Below the pieces are notes generated by a model. It was not told where the DNA came from. It searched no databases and saw only the letters and a list, made by a program, of their open reading frames with translations. Source: CAVSWT01 sp963775245 (GTDB lineage: Bacteria; Bacteroidota; Ignavibacteria; Ignavibacteriales; Ignavibacteriaceae). From it: a stretch of DNA of 64,000 nucleotides. This document shows, in pieces, positions 51,294 to 62,732 of the stretch. The stretch is taken from positions 1 to 64,000 of the forward strand of contig CAVZID010000015.1 in assembly GCA_963775245.1 (NCBI GenBank), in the 5' to 3' direction. How positions within the stretch are numbered: position 1 is the first letter of the stretch; every line of letters begins with the position of its first letter. A program made the position numbers and the translations under genes.

Positions 51294-51791
51294 TTTTTAA
51301 AATGACTTGAGTAGATTTTTAATAATTAGTGTTAATGATATGAACAAGATTAAGATTTTTTGTGAGAATTTTCACGTAACAAAAATATAATTTGACTTTT
51401 GATTCCATTTTCTGCTTATAAATTGCCGTAATTAAGTTGCTACTGCTAAGCTAACTTGGGGTAAACATGTGGGAGAATAAAAAATACCAATCAACCTTAA
51501 TTCCATTTTTTATTTTAAAATTTCCAAAAAATTATGAACTCAAGAATGTGGATAATTAATGGTAATCATACTGATCTTTTTTATAGAGGAAATATTTAAA
51601 TTAAAAATAGAGTTGAAAAATTGGTTTTATTTTTTATTGTGTTTGGAAAAATTAAATAAAAAGGAATTAGATAAAAAAAGTGGGAACTATGAGATGAGAT
51701 AGGATGGAACAGATAGTAGAGGAGATAAAGTTTCAAACAGACTATACATTTACCAGCGCCAGATGAGAAAATATTATAAAGGAATAATAAA
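51294..51791. other. 498-base gap with no recognised gene
   Basis: AT-rich; no ORF, strong hairpin or repeat was seen apart from ordinary A/T runs. It should hold the promoter for the secreted-protein cluster starting at 51792. Confidence 0.4.
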
Positions 51792-53405
51792 ATGAAAACA
51801 AAAGCTTTACTTCTTTTATTTTTTGGTTTTATTTTTAATTCTTTTGCCCAGTATGCACCTATTAAATCAATACTTGAAGTGGAAGGCCCTGTAAATTCTG
51901 ATATAGCATTAGGTACCGGAATAATAGGGTTGGGGGATGTAAATGGAGACGGCAATCCAGACTTTGCAGTAAGTGCCTGGAACGCAAAGAAAACTTATAT
52001 CTATTATGGAGGGAAGGGTATACTTGATGGAATAGCAGACGATTCTATACCCGGAGGCGGGGCAATTGAAAAAGGGGATTTGAATGGGGATGGAATAATG
52101 GATTTGGTAATAAAATTAAATGGGGATACATCGTGGGTAGATCAGTTGGCAATATATTTGGGAAGGAAAAACACCGCACATAGATATGATACCACACCAA
52201 ACGTGATATTAAGGGAAGAACCAGTAAATGGTTATCTGGGAAATAGTAAATTTGGAAGTACTTTTGCAATTGGCGATCTGAATAATGATGGATACGATGA
52301 TTTAGTGGTTAGTGCTCTCAATTATAATGATAGGGGGAAAGTTTATATTTATTTAGGTGGGGTAACACTTAGTGGAGTTCCAAATTATACTGGAACTGGA
52401 GATACAGTTTGTACAAATTATGGAGCTAATTTGGCAATAGGGGATTTAAATGGTGATGGAATTGCTGATTTAACAATTAGCTCACAACAAATATTACATT
52501 GTTCAATTGATTCAGGATATGTCCGTCAATTAGATGTTTTCTACGGACATACAAATTGGTTTTTCGAAAGGAATAAATATGATCAACAATTTAATTATTC
52601 CAATAATGCCTTTCAAGGTATAGTTAATTTCAATTTAGTGGATATAAATGCAGATGGAATAAAGGATATAGCATTTCCAGACAGCGGGAAAATATATTTC
52701 ATTTTAGGAAATAAAGATTCACTTTCTTCAATACCAGATTTCTATATGCAGCGAGATACGAATGATTATGATATGTATAGCTATAGTGGTTTAGCGGCAA
52801 ATATAGGAGATATAAATAATGATGGAAATGAAGATTATGTATTAGGAGCATCGTCGAGTGGAGAGCCGTGTCTTCATTTACATCTTGGCAGTCATTATAT
52901 TCAAACACAGCGCGTTGCGGTACGTTGTAAAAGTTTTGCTGGTTCTTTGGCTTACACTTATGTTGCTGCATTGGGTGATGTAAATGGCGATGGAGTAAAT
53001 GATTTTGGTACAACAGCACCATACAATGCATTACCAGATAATTTACCTCAGGACGGATATTTTATAATCTTCAGTGGAGATTCAAATTATGTTACTTCAG
53101 TAAAAGATAATCCTCTCTTAAAACCACAAGATTTCAATCTTCAGCAAAACTACCCCAATCCCTTTAATCCTACCACTGCAATTGAGTATTCAGTCCAAAA
53201 AGAAGGAGAAGTAATTTTAAAAATTTATGACTCGATAGGGAAAGAAATAAAAACATTAGTAAATAAAAACCAGCAAAGCGGTAATTACAAAGTAGTTTGG
53301 GATGGAACGGATAATAGAGGCGAAAAAATTTCTAGTGGAATATATTTTTACCGGCTTGAAATAGATAAAACTGCAATAACAAAAAAAGCAGTATATCTAA
53401 AGTAA
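51792..53405 (+). CDS. Secreted FG-GAP/VCBS repeat protein with T9SS sorting domain
   Basis: 537 residues. The signal peptide (to about 19, SFAQ) is followed by about six FG-GAP repeats, an integrin-alpha-like propeller with calcium loops (DVNGDGNPDFAVS, DLNGDGIMDLVIK, DLNNDGYDDLVVS, DINNDGNEDYVLG, DVNGDGVNDFG). A sorting domain (QQNYPNPFNPTTAIEYSV, ISSGIYFYRLEI) ends it. Intact. Likely a surface adhesion or recognition protein. The next gene is a homologue, so the two probably arose by duplication. Confidence 0.9.
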   Translation: MKTKALLLLFFGFIFNSFAQYAPIKSILEVEGPVNSDIALGTGIIGLGDVNGDGNPDFAVSAWNAKKTYIYYGGKGILDGIADDSIPGGGAIEKGDLNGDGIMDLVIKLNGDTSWVDQLAIYLGRKNTAHRYDTTPNVILREEPVNGYLGNSKFGSTFAIGDLNNDGYDDLVVSALNYNDRGKVYIYLGGVTLSGVPNYTGTGDTVCTNYGANLAIGDLNGDGIADLTISSQQILHCSIDSGYVRQLDVFYGHTNWFFERNKYDQQFNYSNNAFQGIVNFNLVDINADGIKDIAFPDSGKIYFILGNKDSLSSIPDFYMQRDTNDYDMYSYSGLAANIGDINNDGNEDYVLGASSSGEPCLHLHLGSHYIQTQRVAVRCKSFAGSLAYTYVAALGDVNGDGVNDFGTTAPYNALPDNLPQDGYFIIFSGDSNYVTSVKDNPLLKPQDFNLQQNYPNPFNPTTAIEYSVQKEGEVILKIYDSIGKEIKTLVNKNQQSGNYKVVWDGTDNRGEKISSGIYFYRLEIDKTAITKKAVYLK

Positions 53406-53448
53406 TCCGGAATAATTAATCATAAATCATAATATGTAGGGAGGTTAT

Positions 53449-53490
53449 TGTGAAAAAAAGATGATGATGATTAAATAGATTGCAAAATTA
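53449..53490 (+). repeat. Remnant of a duplicated gene 3' end
   Basis: TGAAAAAAAGATGATGATGA-T/A-AAAT with the following TTGCAAAATT also occurs at 55234-55276, the last codons and stop of the next gene (EKKMMMIK). The stray copy sits in the gap before that gene, as expected if a tandem copy was deleted. Confidence 0.6.
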
Positions 53491-53624
53491 TGCCAAAGAC
53501 ATGGCTATGCCACAAGATTTCAAAATTGAAAAATTATAAATAGCTTATTTGGTTTGATAATTATTAAATTGAGTTAGATATGAAACAAATAAATAAAGAG
53601 TTAGAAAATAATTAAGGGGTTTGT

Positions 53625-55263
53625 ATGAAAAAGTTATTTACAATAGCACTTCTTCTGTTATTAGCAGCAGCAACAAAAAGCCAAACCCCACCCCAGCCGT
53701 TTTACCCATACCGCTTTTTTTATATACAAGGGTATGATAAAGTGTTTAATATGGAAGGTGCCGATATAAACCGGGACGGGCATATAGACATGGTAATTGG
53801 TAATGCAAACAGCACTTTTGTTTACTATGGCGGCGCTGGGATACTTGATACGGTAGCAGATGTAAAATATAAAGGCAGATGCCTTGCAGTATGCGATTAT
53901 AACGGGGATGGAAATAAAGACTTAATAACAATGGATTTTGATAGTTTAGATACACTTAATGGCTTTTGGTATAATAATCTTTTGTTTTACTATGGAAGTG
54001 ATACCGGTAAAATAGCAATAGACACTACAGTTGATTATACTGTTCCTTTTCCCAAATTAGTTCGGTCTGATTATTACCTTGGCAGTACACTTATTAAGCA
54101 TGGTGATTTTAACGGAGATGGTAAATCCGATATTGTTATTAGCTCGCCATCTTATGAGAATTTTGATAACGGAAGCCAGGGGATTATATATATATATATG
54201 GGTTCTAAAATTCCGCCTGATACCCCAACATTTAAAGTTTGAAGGTCGAAAAGCTATTCCCTTTAAAGAACACTCATTAGGTTATGGATTATTTTTCCAG
54301 GTTGGAGATATAAATGGTGATAAATATGATGATTTATTAATAAGTGAACGTAGAGATACATTAGTATCAACTTCAACAGGGTCCTATGCAGAATATCCAA
54401 TATTGTATATTTATTATGGCAAGCCAAATTTTACTTTTTTTGCAGATAGTGAATCTATGAAATATAAATCTGAGTTTGGTTCGGGGTGGTTCCAATATTA
54501 TTTCTCCGTTGCTGATATAAACGATGATGGAATAAGTGACCTTATTGCCGGACAAGGAAACACGACAAGAATTCATTTTGGCAGCAGTAACGGAATAGAT
54601 ACAATACCTTCTTTTGTCCTGGCAGACCCGGATATAAATAGGCATGACTTCGGGGGAAGTAACCACGCATTTAACATAGGAGATTTTAACAAGGATGGAT
54701 ATAATGATTTTATTTTGGAAGGACCTGATTTCACACTCCATCTTGGTGGTACTCATTTAAGCAATTATAATCCTTATGGAATACACGGGCTTCCGGGGGT
54801 ATTTGGCTACCCGGATAAAGCTATCCCTGTAGGAGACCAAAATGAAGATGGAGTAGATGATTTTGCTGCCTGTACTTTACAATATTATTTTGATATAGAT
54901 GCTTACGCTGGAGCTGTCGAAATTCTTTATGGACAAGATAACATACATACAGATGTTAAGGAAAAAACTACTTCCCCAATCAAAGAGTTTGAATTATACC
55001 AGAATTATCCGAATCCGTTTAACCCAAGTACAGTTATCAGTTATCAGTTATCAGTGGTCAGTGAGGTGAAATTAAAAATCTATGATTCTCTTGGCAGACA
55101 GATGGCAACTTTAATAAATCAAGAACAACAAGGAGGGAAGCATGAAATAAAGTTTAACGCAGAACTGTATAACTTAAGCAGCGGTATCTACTTCTACCAG
55201 TTAATAGTTACAACAAGCAAGGGTGAGTATAAAAGTGAAAAAAAGATGATGATGATAAAATGA
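53625..55263 (+). CDS. Secreted FG-GAP repeat protein with T9SS sorting domain, frameshifted
   Basis: About 546 residues when joined. The signal peptide (LLAAATKSQ) is followed by FG-GAP calcium loops (DINRDGHIDMVIG, DYNGDGNKDLIT, DFNGDGKSDIVIS, DINGDKYDDLLIS, DFNKDGYNDFIL). A sorting domain QNYPNPFNPSTVISYQL with an embedded heptamer repeat follows, and the protein ends KKMMMIK. The frame breaks near 54238, where AAAGTTTGAA should be AAATTTGAA; one extra G. Fragments are 53625-54242 and the frame ending 55263. Paralogue of the gene upstream. Confidence 0.87.
55031..55063 (+). repeat. CAGTTAT heptamer repeat inside the sorting domain
   Basis: Three CAGTTAT heptamers followed by CAGTGGTCAGTG. 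In frame they encode the ISYQLSVVS strand and loop of the sorting domain, at the point where the GC-rich palindrome is found in four other genes. Confidence 0.7.
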
Positions 55264-55354
55264 AATTGCAAAATTGAAGGATTAAAAAATTAAAAGATTA
55301 TCCAGTCTTTTTAGTTCATTAAATAATTTATTCACTAAACATAAGGGGCTCGAT

Positions 55355-58300
55355 ATGAAAAAGTCGATTCTTTTTTTGGCATTTCTTTTTTCTTATTTAA
55401 TCTATGCACAAATACCCGATAACCCGGGTGTGTTTATTATAAGTGCAGAACATTTAAGCTCTTTTGCAGATTATTCAGTTAATTCTAATGTCCCCCACAG
55501 TACGGCATACTGGGACACAGTAAAAAGCTTCGGCTTGAATTACGGCGGAATTTTATATCGGCAGAAGTACGGTACTGGCGGTTATATAGACGTTTCTAAA
55601 ATCCAAACCGACCTTACAAGAGCAAATAATGAAGGCATCAAAACTTTTTTGTGGAATGGTTTTGATGGGGATATAGCTGCTCAGGAAAGAAAGAATAACG
55701 CCGGCCGGTGGGTTTACCAGGTGGAAGGTAATTACGATTGGTGTTGGTACTTTGCCACAAGATCCAGACCCAGATGCTGAAAGACATTGGACAGAAGCTT
55801 ACAATGAAGGTGCTAAAAATTACCGTCAATTAAGACTGCCGCTTATTGGTAATCCTGTGGTTGTAGATTCAGTAAACAAGATAACCTGCAGCCGGATAGT
55901 GCTACTTATTATGTAAAAGTAAGATTAAGGCTGCCGACAAAACCAGCCTCCAATACTGCGGTTATAACAGTGTTAATAATAAATAAATACAATAACCTGT
56001 TATTTAGCAGCGGTACAATTTTTTCAAACCAAATTAGCCAGGGAAATGTATGGCTGGAAGTTCAAGCTTTAAGCTTTCATAAAACTGGTTCAGGCCCATA
56101 CATGCCGGTTAAAGAAGAAGCCGCTACCCAATCGACAGTTCAGCAAGTCAAATTTATTCATGGTGCTCAAAACATGGCTTTGAATAATAATGTTGTATAT
56201 ACGCCTTATAATATAAAAATTTTGTGGAGTGGGTTTGTTAACTGTGATATAGACTATCTTGCCATAGATAATGATAATGCAAATAATCTTTATAACAATG
56301 ATTATGATGCCATGATGACAGACTTTGTAAACAATTATAAAAATTATTCTGCAATGCGTTATTATAAAGTATGGGACGAGCCCTATGAAGAAAATTACTA
56401 CCCGGTAAGAAGGATGAGTAACTATATTACTCAAAGGTTATCAACTTTATATCCTACACAAAGTGCATTTACATACCAGTTTTTTTATAATGGAAATTCA
56501 AGCAGCGATTTGCCCAAGAGATATTTATATGAGACGCAGATGAATAAAACTATACCGGATGTATATCCCATTGATGTAAACACCCCGGTACCCGGCACCG
56601 GTAATTATTTAACTTCTATCCAAGGGAAATTTAGTAATGGACTAATTCCTTATTTAGCAAGCACAATTCAAGAGGTAAATCAGAAACAATTTCCGTTTTA
56701 TTTTTGCGTCCAAGCTCATAAATGGCTACCACAATTAGTTACACCTTTACGTGAACCTTCTGCCTATGAAATTAAATCAATGGTTAACCTTGCAGTTTGC
56801 TATGGAGCCAAAGGAATTAAATATTATATTTATACAAATAATAGTGATCCCAACACAGATAATCGAATTGGTTTGCTTGATAGTAATGAAAATCAAACTA
56901 CACCACCGAGTCCTAGATATACAGATGCATACGGTTATTCCAAATGGAATACACTTAAGCAGTTAAATCAAAAACTTGCTTCAATAGGAAATGAATTAAT
57001 TTCATTAACCTGGCAGAATGGATATAGTATAAATCTTACTCAGGGTTATCCTGGCTATATTTCAAATATAAGATCTTATACAACCGGCGGCTCCCAGGAT
57101 AGCTATCCATCTTCCACTTATGTAGAGCTTGGAACGTTTAAAAGAACAGATGAAAATAATGATAACCTGGAATACTTCTATGTTGTAAATAGAAGAACTG
57201 CTCCAACAGAACAAAGATATATAAGGGTTTACTTAAATAAGTCTTCTATATTCAGCAATTGGAAAATTACGGAAGTAGGTACACCAAATAGCTATATCAT
57301 TTCAAAAACCGGGAACTTTATTACAACCTACCAACCCGGTGAAGGAAAATTATTTAAGATGGAACCGGTTATGATTGCAGGGGGAACATTATCAGCTGCA
57401 AATGAAAATATACCGGCAGGCACAAGCATTAATGTTAAAGGAACGGTTACAGTGCCTTCGGGGAAGACGTTGACAATTGGCGCTGGTTGTAATTTAACTT
57501 TTGACAACGATGTTTCGCTTATAGCGGATGGTTTATTAAATGCGCAAGGCACGTCAAGTCAAAGAATTACATTCACATTTCAGCCCGGTTCTCAATCGTA
57601 CAGCATGGTTATATTAAAATGGAAAACTCGGGTGCTTCTAATTCAATTTTAAAATATGCAAATGTTAATACTGCTTATGATATTGAAGCCATTGGAACTT
57701 CTAATATTTCTATTCAACACTGTAATATTACAGACACTTATGCCGGTATAGATTTTTCCAGTGCATCTGGCAATATGCAATATAATGTAATAAGCAATGC
57801 AAGTATTGGGCATGGTATTATTGTTGAAAATTCTTCAACAGCAAAATGTTTCTATAATACCGTTACCAAAAATAGAGGAGATAATGATAGAAGAGGAGTT
57901 GGAATTTTATATCGTGGCGGTTCAAATGGTTATATGTACCAGAATGATGTTAAAGGCTGGGATTGGGGTATTGGTGCTATATACAGTTCTTCACCCCAAT
58001 TTCGTTTATACCCCGACTGTGATATAAATACAAACAATCGAACCTGGCATTGCAATAATGGAATTATGATTTATAATAATAGCTGGCCTGTTATTGGGAA
58101 TGCTTCCCCATGTACCTGGAACAATAGCATTTATCAAAATTCAAAGAATGTTAATTTTACTTCAGGCGGACAATTATCTGCAACCAATGTTTACTGGGGA
58201 GGAACCCCCGTATCTTCAATGTTTTATCTTGGTTCAGGATGCACTATCAATACTACTCCCTATCTTGGATATAATCCGTGGGACTATATGCAAATGACCG

Positions 58301-59211
58301 CTTCAAATGGAGGTCAATCTACAGTTAATAATCAAAGTTCAAAGCCAGACCCCGAATCTTTCTTTGATGGTATCACACTCCGAAATGAGAATAAATACAA
58401 AGAAGCAAAAGATTATTTTATTTCTTATCTCTCAAAACATCCGGATAAACAAGCAGCTTATGTAGAATTGTATAATTGTTATAATGATGAAACTGCACAA
58501 GACTTAATAAAGTATTTCGCTTCATTACCGAAAGAAGCTGCGAAAGAACAGAAGCTGCTGCTTTCATATTTATATATAAAGCAAGGTAATGCTGCAAGGG
58601 CAAAGAAGAATAATGATGCTATAATAAATGAAAACATAAATGATGATCTTACAACAGAAGCAAAGATTAATAATTTGTATATAGCACTTTATAATGAAGA
58701 TAATTTTGAAGAAGCAAATAAAATTTATAATGAAATTTCTGTTAAATCCGGCATCTATACTGCATTTGATGGCACTCAGGCTTCTCTAGATATTTCATTG
58801 GTTTATAATGCTATGCTTTCTTATGCACAAGAACATGGAATAGAGTTTGGTATTAAAGGAAGTTCTACAATACAAAAGAAAATTACAACTACCACAAAGG
58901 CTGAAACACCGAAAGAATACAACTTGTTGGGTAATTATCCCAATCCCTTTAACCCAACAACAACAATTTCATATAATCTTCCGAGGATGTCCGATGTTGA
59001 GTTAAAGATATATGATATACTTGGAAATGAAGTGAAGTCATTCTTCGTCCCTTCACAATCTGTTGGAACTCAAAACATAGTTTGGAATGGATCAAACAAT
59101 TATAATGAGCAAGTATCGAGCGGCATTTATATTTATAGGTTCAAAGCAGTGTCAAGGGAAGGAAAAAGTGAAGTATTTGAGAAGTCTGCTAAATTGATAA
59201 TGCTGAAATAA
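55355..59211 (+). CDS. Very large secreted protein with beta-helix and T9SS sorting domain, three or more frameshifts
   Basis: Reconstructed at about 1280 residues. The signal peptide ends YAQ. The N-terminal 560 or so residues look like an enzyme or binding region (CYGAKGIKYYIYTNNSDP resembles a glycoside-hydrolase-like barrel strand, but I cannot assign a family). A linker follows (GTVTVPSGKTLTIGAGCNLT), then a right-handed beta-helix (about 760-960), a TPR-like helical part (YKEAKDYFISYLSKHPDKQ) and a sorting domain. The frame changes near 55752, 55880 and 57617. Pieces are 55355-55780, a short part at 55767-55915, 55970-57652 and 57619-59211. The beta-helix/TPR/sorting layout parallels the protease at 22561, though no papain motif is present. 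Confidence 0.8.
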
Positions 59212-59214
59212 AAG

Positions 59215-59252
59215 CCAAGCCCCTCTCCTAGCCTCTCCCCAAAGAGGAGAGG
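59215..59252 (+). repeat. GC-rich palindromic element, intergenic copy 8
   Basis: CCAAGCCCCTCTCCTAG then CCTCTCC-CCAAA-GAGGAGAGG. It has the same C-rich lead, hairpin and G-rich end as the in-gene copies, immediately after a T9SS gene's stop codon. Confidence 0.65.
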
Positions 59253-59280
59253 AATAGGAAAAGAAAGATAATAGTTTATA

Positions 59281-59310
59281 AAAACGGGATCTGGAATGGA
59301 TCCCGTTTTT
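59281..59310. terminator. Bidirectional intrinsic terminator
   Basis: AAAACGGGATC / GATCCCGTTTT with an 8-base loop, between the convergent genes ending at 59211 and 59335. Confidence 0.88.
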
Positions 59311-59334
59311 ATTTAAGATATTGTTTTACTTATA

Positions 59335-60160
59335 TTATTTTAAAACTATATTGCTCAATTCTTTTTGTCTTAATTCATTCAAAGTAAGATTATATTCTTC
59401 AGCTTTTAGAAGTAATTTTGTATAAGAATGCTGCGGATTCTGAAAAATATTTTTTGTCTCACCTCTCTCAACAATTTCACCTTTGTACATAATTATAATT
59501 TCATCAGCAAGCTTTTGCAAGATTTTTAAATTGTGTGCAACGCAAATCATTGTTAGGTTAAATTGTTCATTTATTTTTTTGAACAAATTTAAAAGATTTA
59601 ATTGCGATTCGGGGTCCTGTGCAGAAAATGGTTCATCTAAAATTAAAAGTTCAGGCTGAGTGATTAAAATTCTAGCCAGCGCTGCTCGCTGTTGTTCACC
59701 GCCACTTAATTCATATCCTTTCCGGTGCCGGAGTGATTCAGAAAAATTAAGCAGATTAAAAATTTGTTCTACATTCTTTGATGAATTTTGAGTTTCGCTA
59801 AATCTTATTGAATATGCTTCTTCAACAATTTTATAAATTTCTCTATACGGATTTAATATTTCGCCGTTGTTCTGAAATAAAATTTGTATTGGACTGGTTT
59901 TAATGTTTCCCCAGTTTTTTGATTTGTGAAAAATCATTGAGCCCTTAGTTGGATTATTTATCCCCGCAATTATTTTGGCAAGAGATGTCTTTACCGCTTC
60001 CCGATTCGCCGGCGATACCAAGTATTTTCCCATGTTCAATCTCAAATGAAATATCTTTTAAAATTATTTTTTCAGAATGCTTGTCGGAACGATCCTTTGG
60101 ATTTGAATTATTCTCATCCGGAACTGAATATGAAATATTATTTAAAATTAATTGCGGCAT
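59335..60160 (-). CDS. Peptide ABC transporter ATP-binding protein 2, frameshifted
   Basis: An OppF/DppF-type ATPase of about 274 residues. It has a Walker A region GIAGESGSGK(T)S, Q-loop QILFQNN, signature LSGGEQQRAALARIL, Walker B LLILDEPFSAQD and a switch His in VAHNL. The frame is lost inside Walker A near 59992 (GSGKDISC instead of GSGKTSLAK). Its ATG overlaps the stop of the preceding ATPase (TAATG at 60158-60162), so the two are translationally coupled. Confidence 0.85.
60082..60101 (-). repeat. AAGGATC palindrome variant, copy inside ATPase 2
   Basis: On the minus strand TCCAAAGGATCGTTCCGACA. Here it encodes PKDRSDK. The identical stretch at 60165-60184 is read in a different frame. 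Confidence 0.65.
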
Positions 60161-60934
60161 TAGTTTGTCGGAACGATCCTTTGGAAAAGACTCTGATATG
60201 AAGAAATAAATGATTCAAATGAAGAACTGATTTTTTGATTGAAGAAATCCTCAGTGATATAAAATTCAGAAAGTGTTCCGTTATTTAAATAGGCAATTTT
60301 ATCGCTTACATTTTTTGAAAATGTTAAATCCTGCGAGACAAGCAAAACCGAATTGTTTCCTTGTGAAGCAAATGCTTTCAGCTTGTATAAATAAAGATTT
60401 GAAATTGCAGTATCAATTCCCTGAAGTTGGTTCATCCAGAATTAAAAGCTGAGGATTAGTTGATAAAGCCAAAACAAGACTGACCCGCTGCGCCATCCCG
60501 CCGCTTAGCTCATAAGCATGCATGTTGAATAATTGTTTTGACTTAGGTAAGAGAAAATATTCAAGCAGTTCGTCAACATTAATGTTATCATTTGCAAACT
60601 CTTTAAAATAATACCCTAACTTTTTTAAATGGTCAAAACCGTTCATAGCATCCTGAAATACATATTTTATTTTTTCTTTTCGTAATTCTATCAATTCATT
60701 TTCATTCAATTCAAAGATATTTTTTTCATCAAAAATAATTTTGCCGTCAATTGAATAAAATCTTTCATCTAATAATTTAGTTAATGATTTAATGAGAGTT
60801 GACTTGCCGCTTCCGTTAATTCCCAAAATCGTGTAAATGGTATTTGGCTGGACTTCAAACTTAACATCATGCAAAAGCGACCGGCTGTTTCTTTCGCCGA
60901 TTAATTTTATTTCTTTTATATCAACTTCAACCAT
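60160..60934 (-). CDS. Peptide ABC transporter ATP-binding protein 1, frameshifted
   Basis: An OppD/DppD-like ATPase, about 258 residues. It has Walker A GINGSGKST, Q-loop YVFQDAMNG, signature ELSGGMAQRVSL and Walker B LLILDEPTSG. The frame breaks just after Walker B near 60428 (DEPTSGN stop instead of DEPTSGIDTAISN); the pieces are 60413-60934 and 60160-60435. The last codons (QRIVPTN) come from the repeat at 60165. It starts 27 bases from the divergent binding-protein gene and supplies ATP hydrolysis to the transporter. Confidence 0.83.
60165..60184 (-). repeat. AAGGATC palindrome variant, copy at the end of ATPase 1
   Basis: Same 19-20 bases as 60082-60101, 83 bases apart, giving QRIVPTN and the stop of ATPase 1. 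Related to the perfect palindrome at 48908. Confidence 0.65.
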
Positions 60935-60961
60935 TTATTTACGAAGTTTGTTATTTTATAT

Positions 60962-62686
60962 TTGAATATCAAAATAATAAATAAAGTTAAATTTATGGCC
61001 ATTAAATTTACTAAAAATTTTAGGGGACTTTTCAATGCTCTATTATTATCTCTTCTTCTAATTTCAATGCTGGCATTATTCTCTTGCAAAAATGAATCGC
61101 CGGTAATTTCAAATAGAGCTGTTATCGGAATTAATTCTGATATCGAATCAATGAATCCTCTTTTTACTTTTACATTGAATGAAGGACAGATAACTGAATT
61201 ATTATATGCCGGTTTGGTTAAATTTGATTGGGATGATTCAACCGGCGATTTAAAGCCTTCTCCAATGCTAGCTAAAGAATGGAAATGGAGTGATGATTCT
61301 CTTTCGGTTACTTTTAAATTGAGAGATGGAATTAAATGGCGTGATGATAAACCAATTACTCCAGAAGATATAGTTTTCTCTTTTGATTTATATGCAGACC
61401 CGAAAGTTCAGAGCAGGCTTTTGGGATATTTTGAAAAATTTGCAATGACAAAAGATTCGCTGATAGACCTTAAAAAGACTTTTGATATTATAGATTCAAA
61501 AACAATTAAAATTAATTTTATTAAAGGTTCAGCTCCGTCTTTGTTTGATGTTGATGTTCCAATTATTCCCAAACATGTTTTTGAAAAATTCGATAGAAAA
61601 AATTTAGTAACTCTTGAAAAGGGATTGGACTCAGTGACATCCGGCCCTTTTTATTTGGAAAGATGGGATAAGAATCAAGCAATATTTTTAAAAGCAAATC
61701 CGAAATCTTTTCTTTATAACCCCGACAATGTTTCTGAAATAATTTTTAAGATTGTTACTGATTATAATTCGAGATTAACTCAACTTGAAAAAGGCGAAAT
61801 TGATTTGATGGAAAATTTAAAGCCGGACGATGCCGCCGAACTTGAATCATCAGGGAAGATAAATATTTCATCTGTCAAAGGAAGAAGCTATGATTATATC
61901 GCCTGGAATAATATTGATGGAGAAGCTTACAGTAAGAAAAAAATTATAAAGCCTAATTTTTTATTTGGTTCGCCGGAAGTTCGTAAAGCTTTAACCTATG
62001 CAATTAACAGAAGTGAAATTGTCTCAGAGTTTTTAAATAATAAAGGAAGTGTGGCAATTACTCCAATACCGGATATATTTAAAAATGCTTTCAATAATAA
62101 TCTGCGCACTTATGGTTATAATCCTGAAAAGGCTAAATCTTTATTAAAGCAAGCAGGTTGGGAAGACAAAAATAAAGATGGAATTTTGGAAAAAGACGGG
62201 AAGAATTTTTCATTCACGTTATATTATCCTGCTGGAAACCCTTTAAGGGATTTTGCTGCACCCATAATTAAAAATAATTTAAAAGCCGTTGGTATTGATG
62301 TTACAACCACTGCAATTGAATCGGGTGTGTTTTTCCAAAATATGTTTGAAAGAAAATATGACGCCTGGATGGCAGGCTGGGAAATAGCTGTTCCTCTTGA
62401 TTTAAAGCCTTCATGGTATTCGAATTTTGATGCTGCGCCGATTAATTTATATTCTTATCAAAACAAAGAGGTAGATGCAATTTTAGAAAAGCTAGATACT
62501 AAAATTTCAGAAGATGAAAAAAATAATCTTTATAAAAAGTTCCAGGAAATTATACATGAAGATGAACCGATTACATTTTTATATTGGATAGATGATTTAG
62601 TCGGATATAACAAACGAATAAAAAATATTACAATTTCACCATTAGGTGCTGTTCAAGATTGCTGGGAGTGGAAAGTTACTCAGTAG
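60962..62686 (+). CDS. Peptide/nickel-type ABC transporter substrate-binding lipoprotein
   Basis: A family 5 solute-binding protein (DppA/OppA type). A lipobox is visible at SMLALFSC (Cys at about 42 from the first ATG; the start may instead be the ATG at 60995). It continues with IGINSDIESMNPLFTFT, the family signature region WKWSDDSLSVTFKLRDGIKWRDD, and RKALTYAINRSEI. The length of about 574 is typical. It is held in the membrane by lipid and delivers peptides to the permeases downstream. Intact. Confidence 0.92.
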   Translation: MNIKIINKVKFMAIKFTKNFRGLFNALLLSLLLISMLALFSCKNESPVISNRAVIGINSDIESMNPLFTFTLNEGQITELLYAGLVKFDWDDSTGDLKPSPMLAKEWKWSDDSLSVTFKLRDGIKWRDDKPITPEDIVFSFDLYADPKVQSRLLGYFEKFAMTKDSLIDLKKTFDIIDSKTIKINFIKGSAPSLFDVDVPIIPKHVFEKFDRKNLVTLEKGLDSVTSGPFYLERWDKNQAIFLKANPKSFLYNPDNVSEIIFKIVTDYNSRLTQLEKGEIDLMENLKPDDAAELESSGKINISSVKGRSYDYIAWNNIDGEAYSKKKIIKPNFLFGSPEVRKALTYAINRSEIVSEFLNNKGSVAITPIPDIFKNAFNNNLRTYGYNPEKAKSLLKQAGWEDKNKDGILEKDGKNFSFTLYYPAGNPLRDFAAPIIKNNLKAVGIDVTTTAIESGVFFQNMFERKYDAWMAGWEIAVPLDLKPSWYSNFDAAPINLYSYQNKEVDAILEKLDTKISEDEKNNLYKKFQEIIHEDEPITFLYWIDDLVGYNKRIKNITISPLGAVQDCWEWKVTQ

Positions 62687-62732
62687 TAAAATGGTGTTTT
62701 ATCAATTATAAAATGCCTAGTGAAAGTATGTT

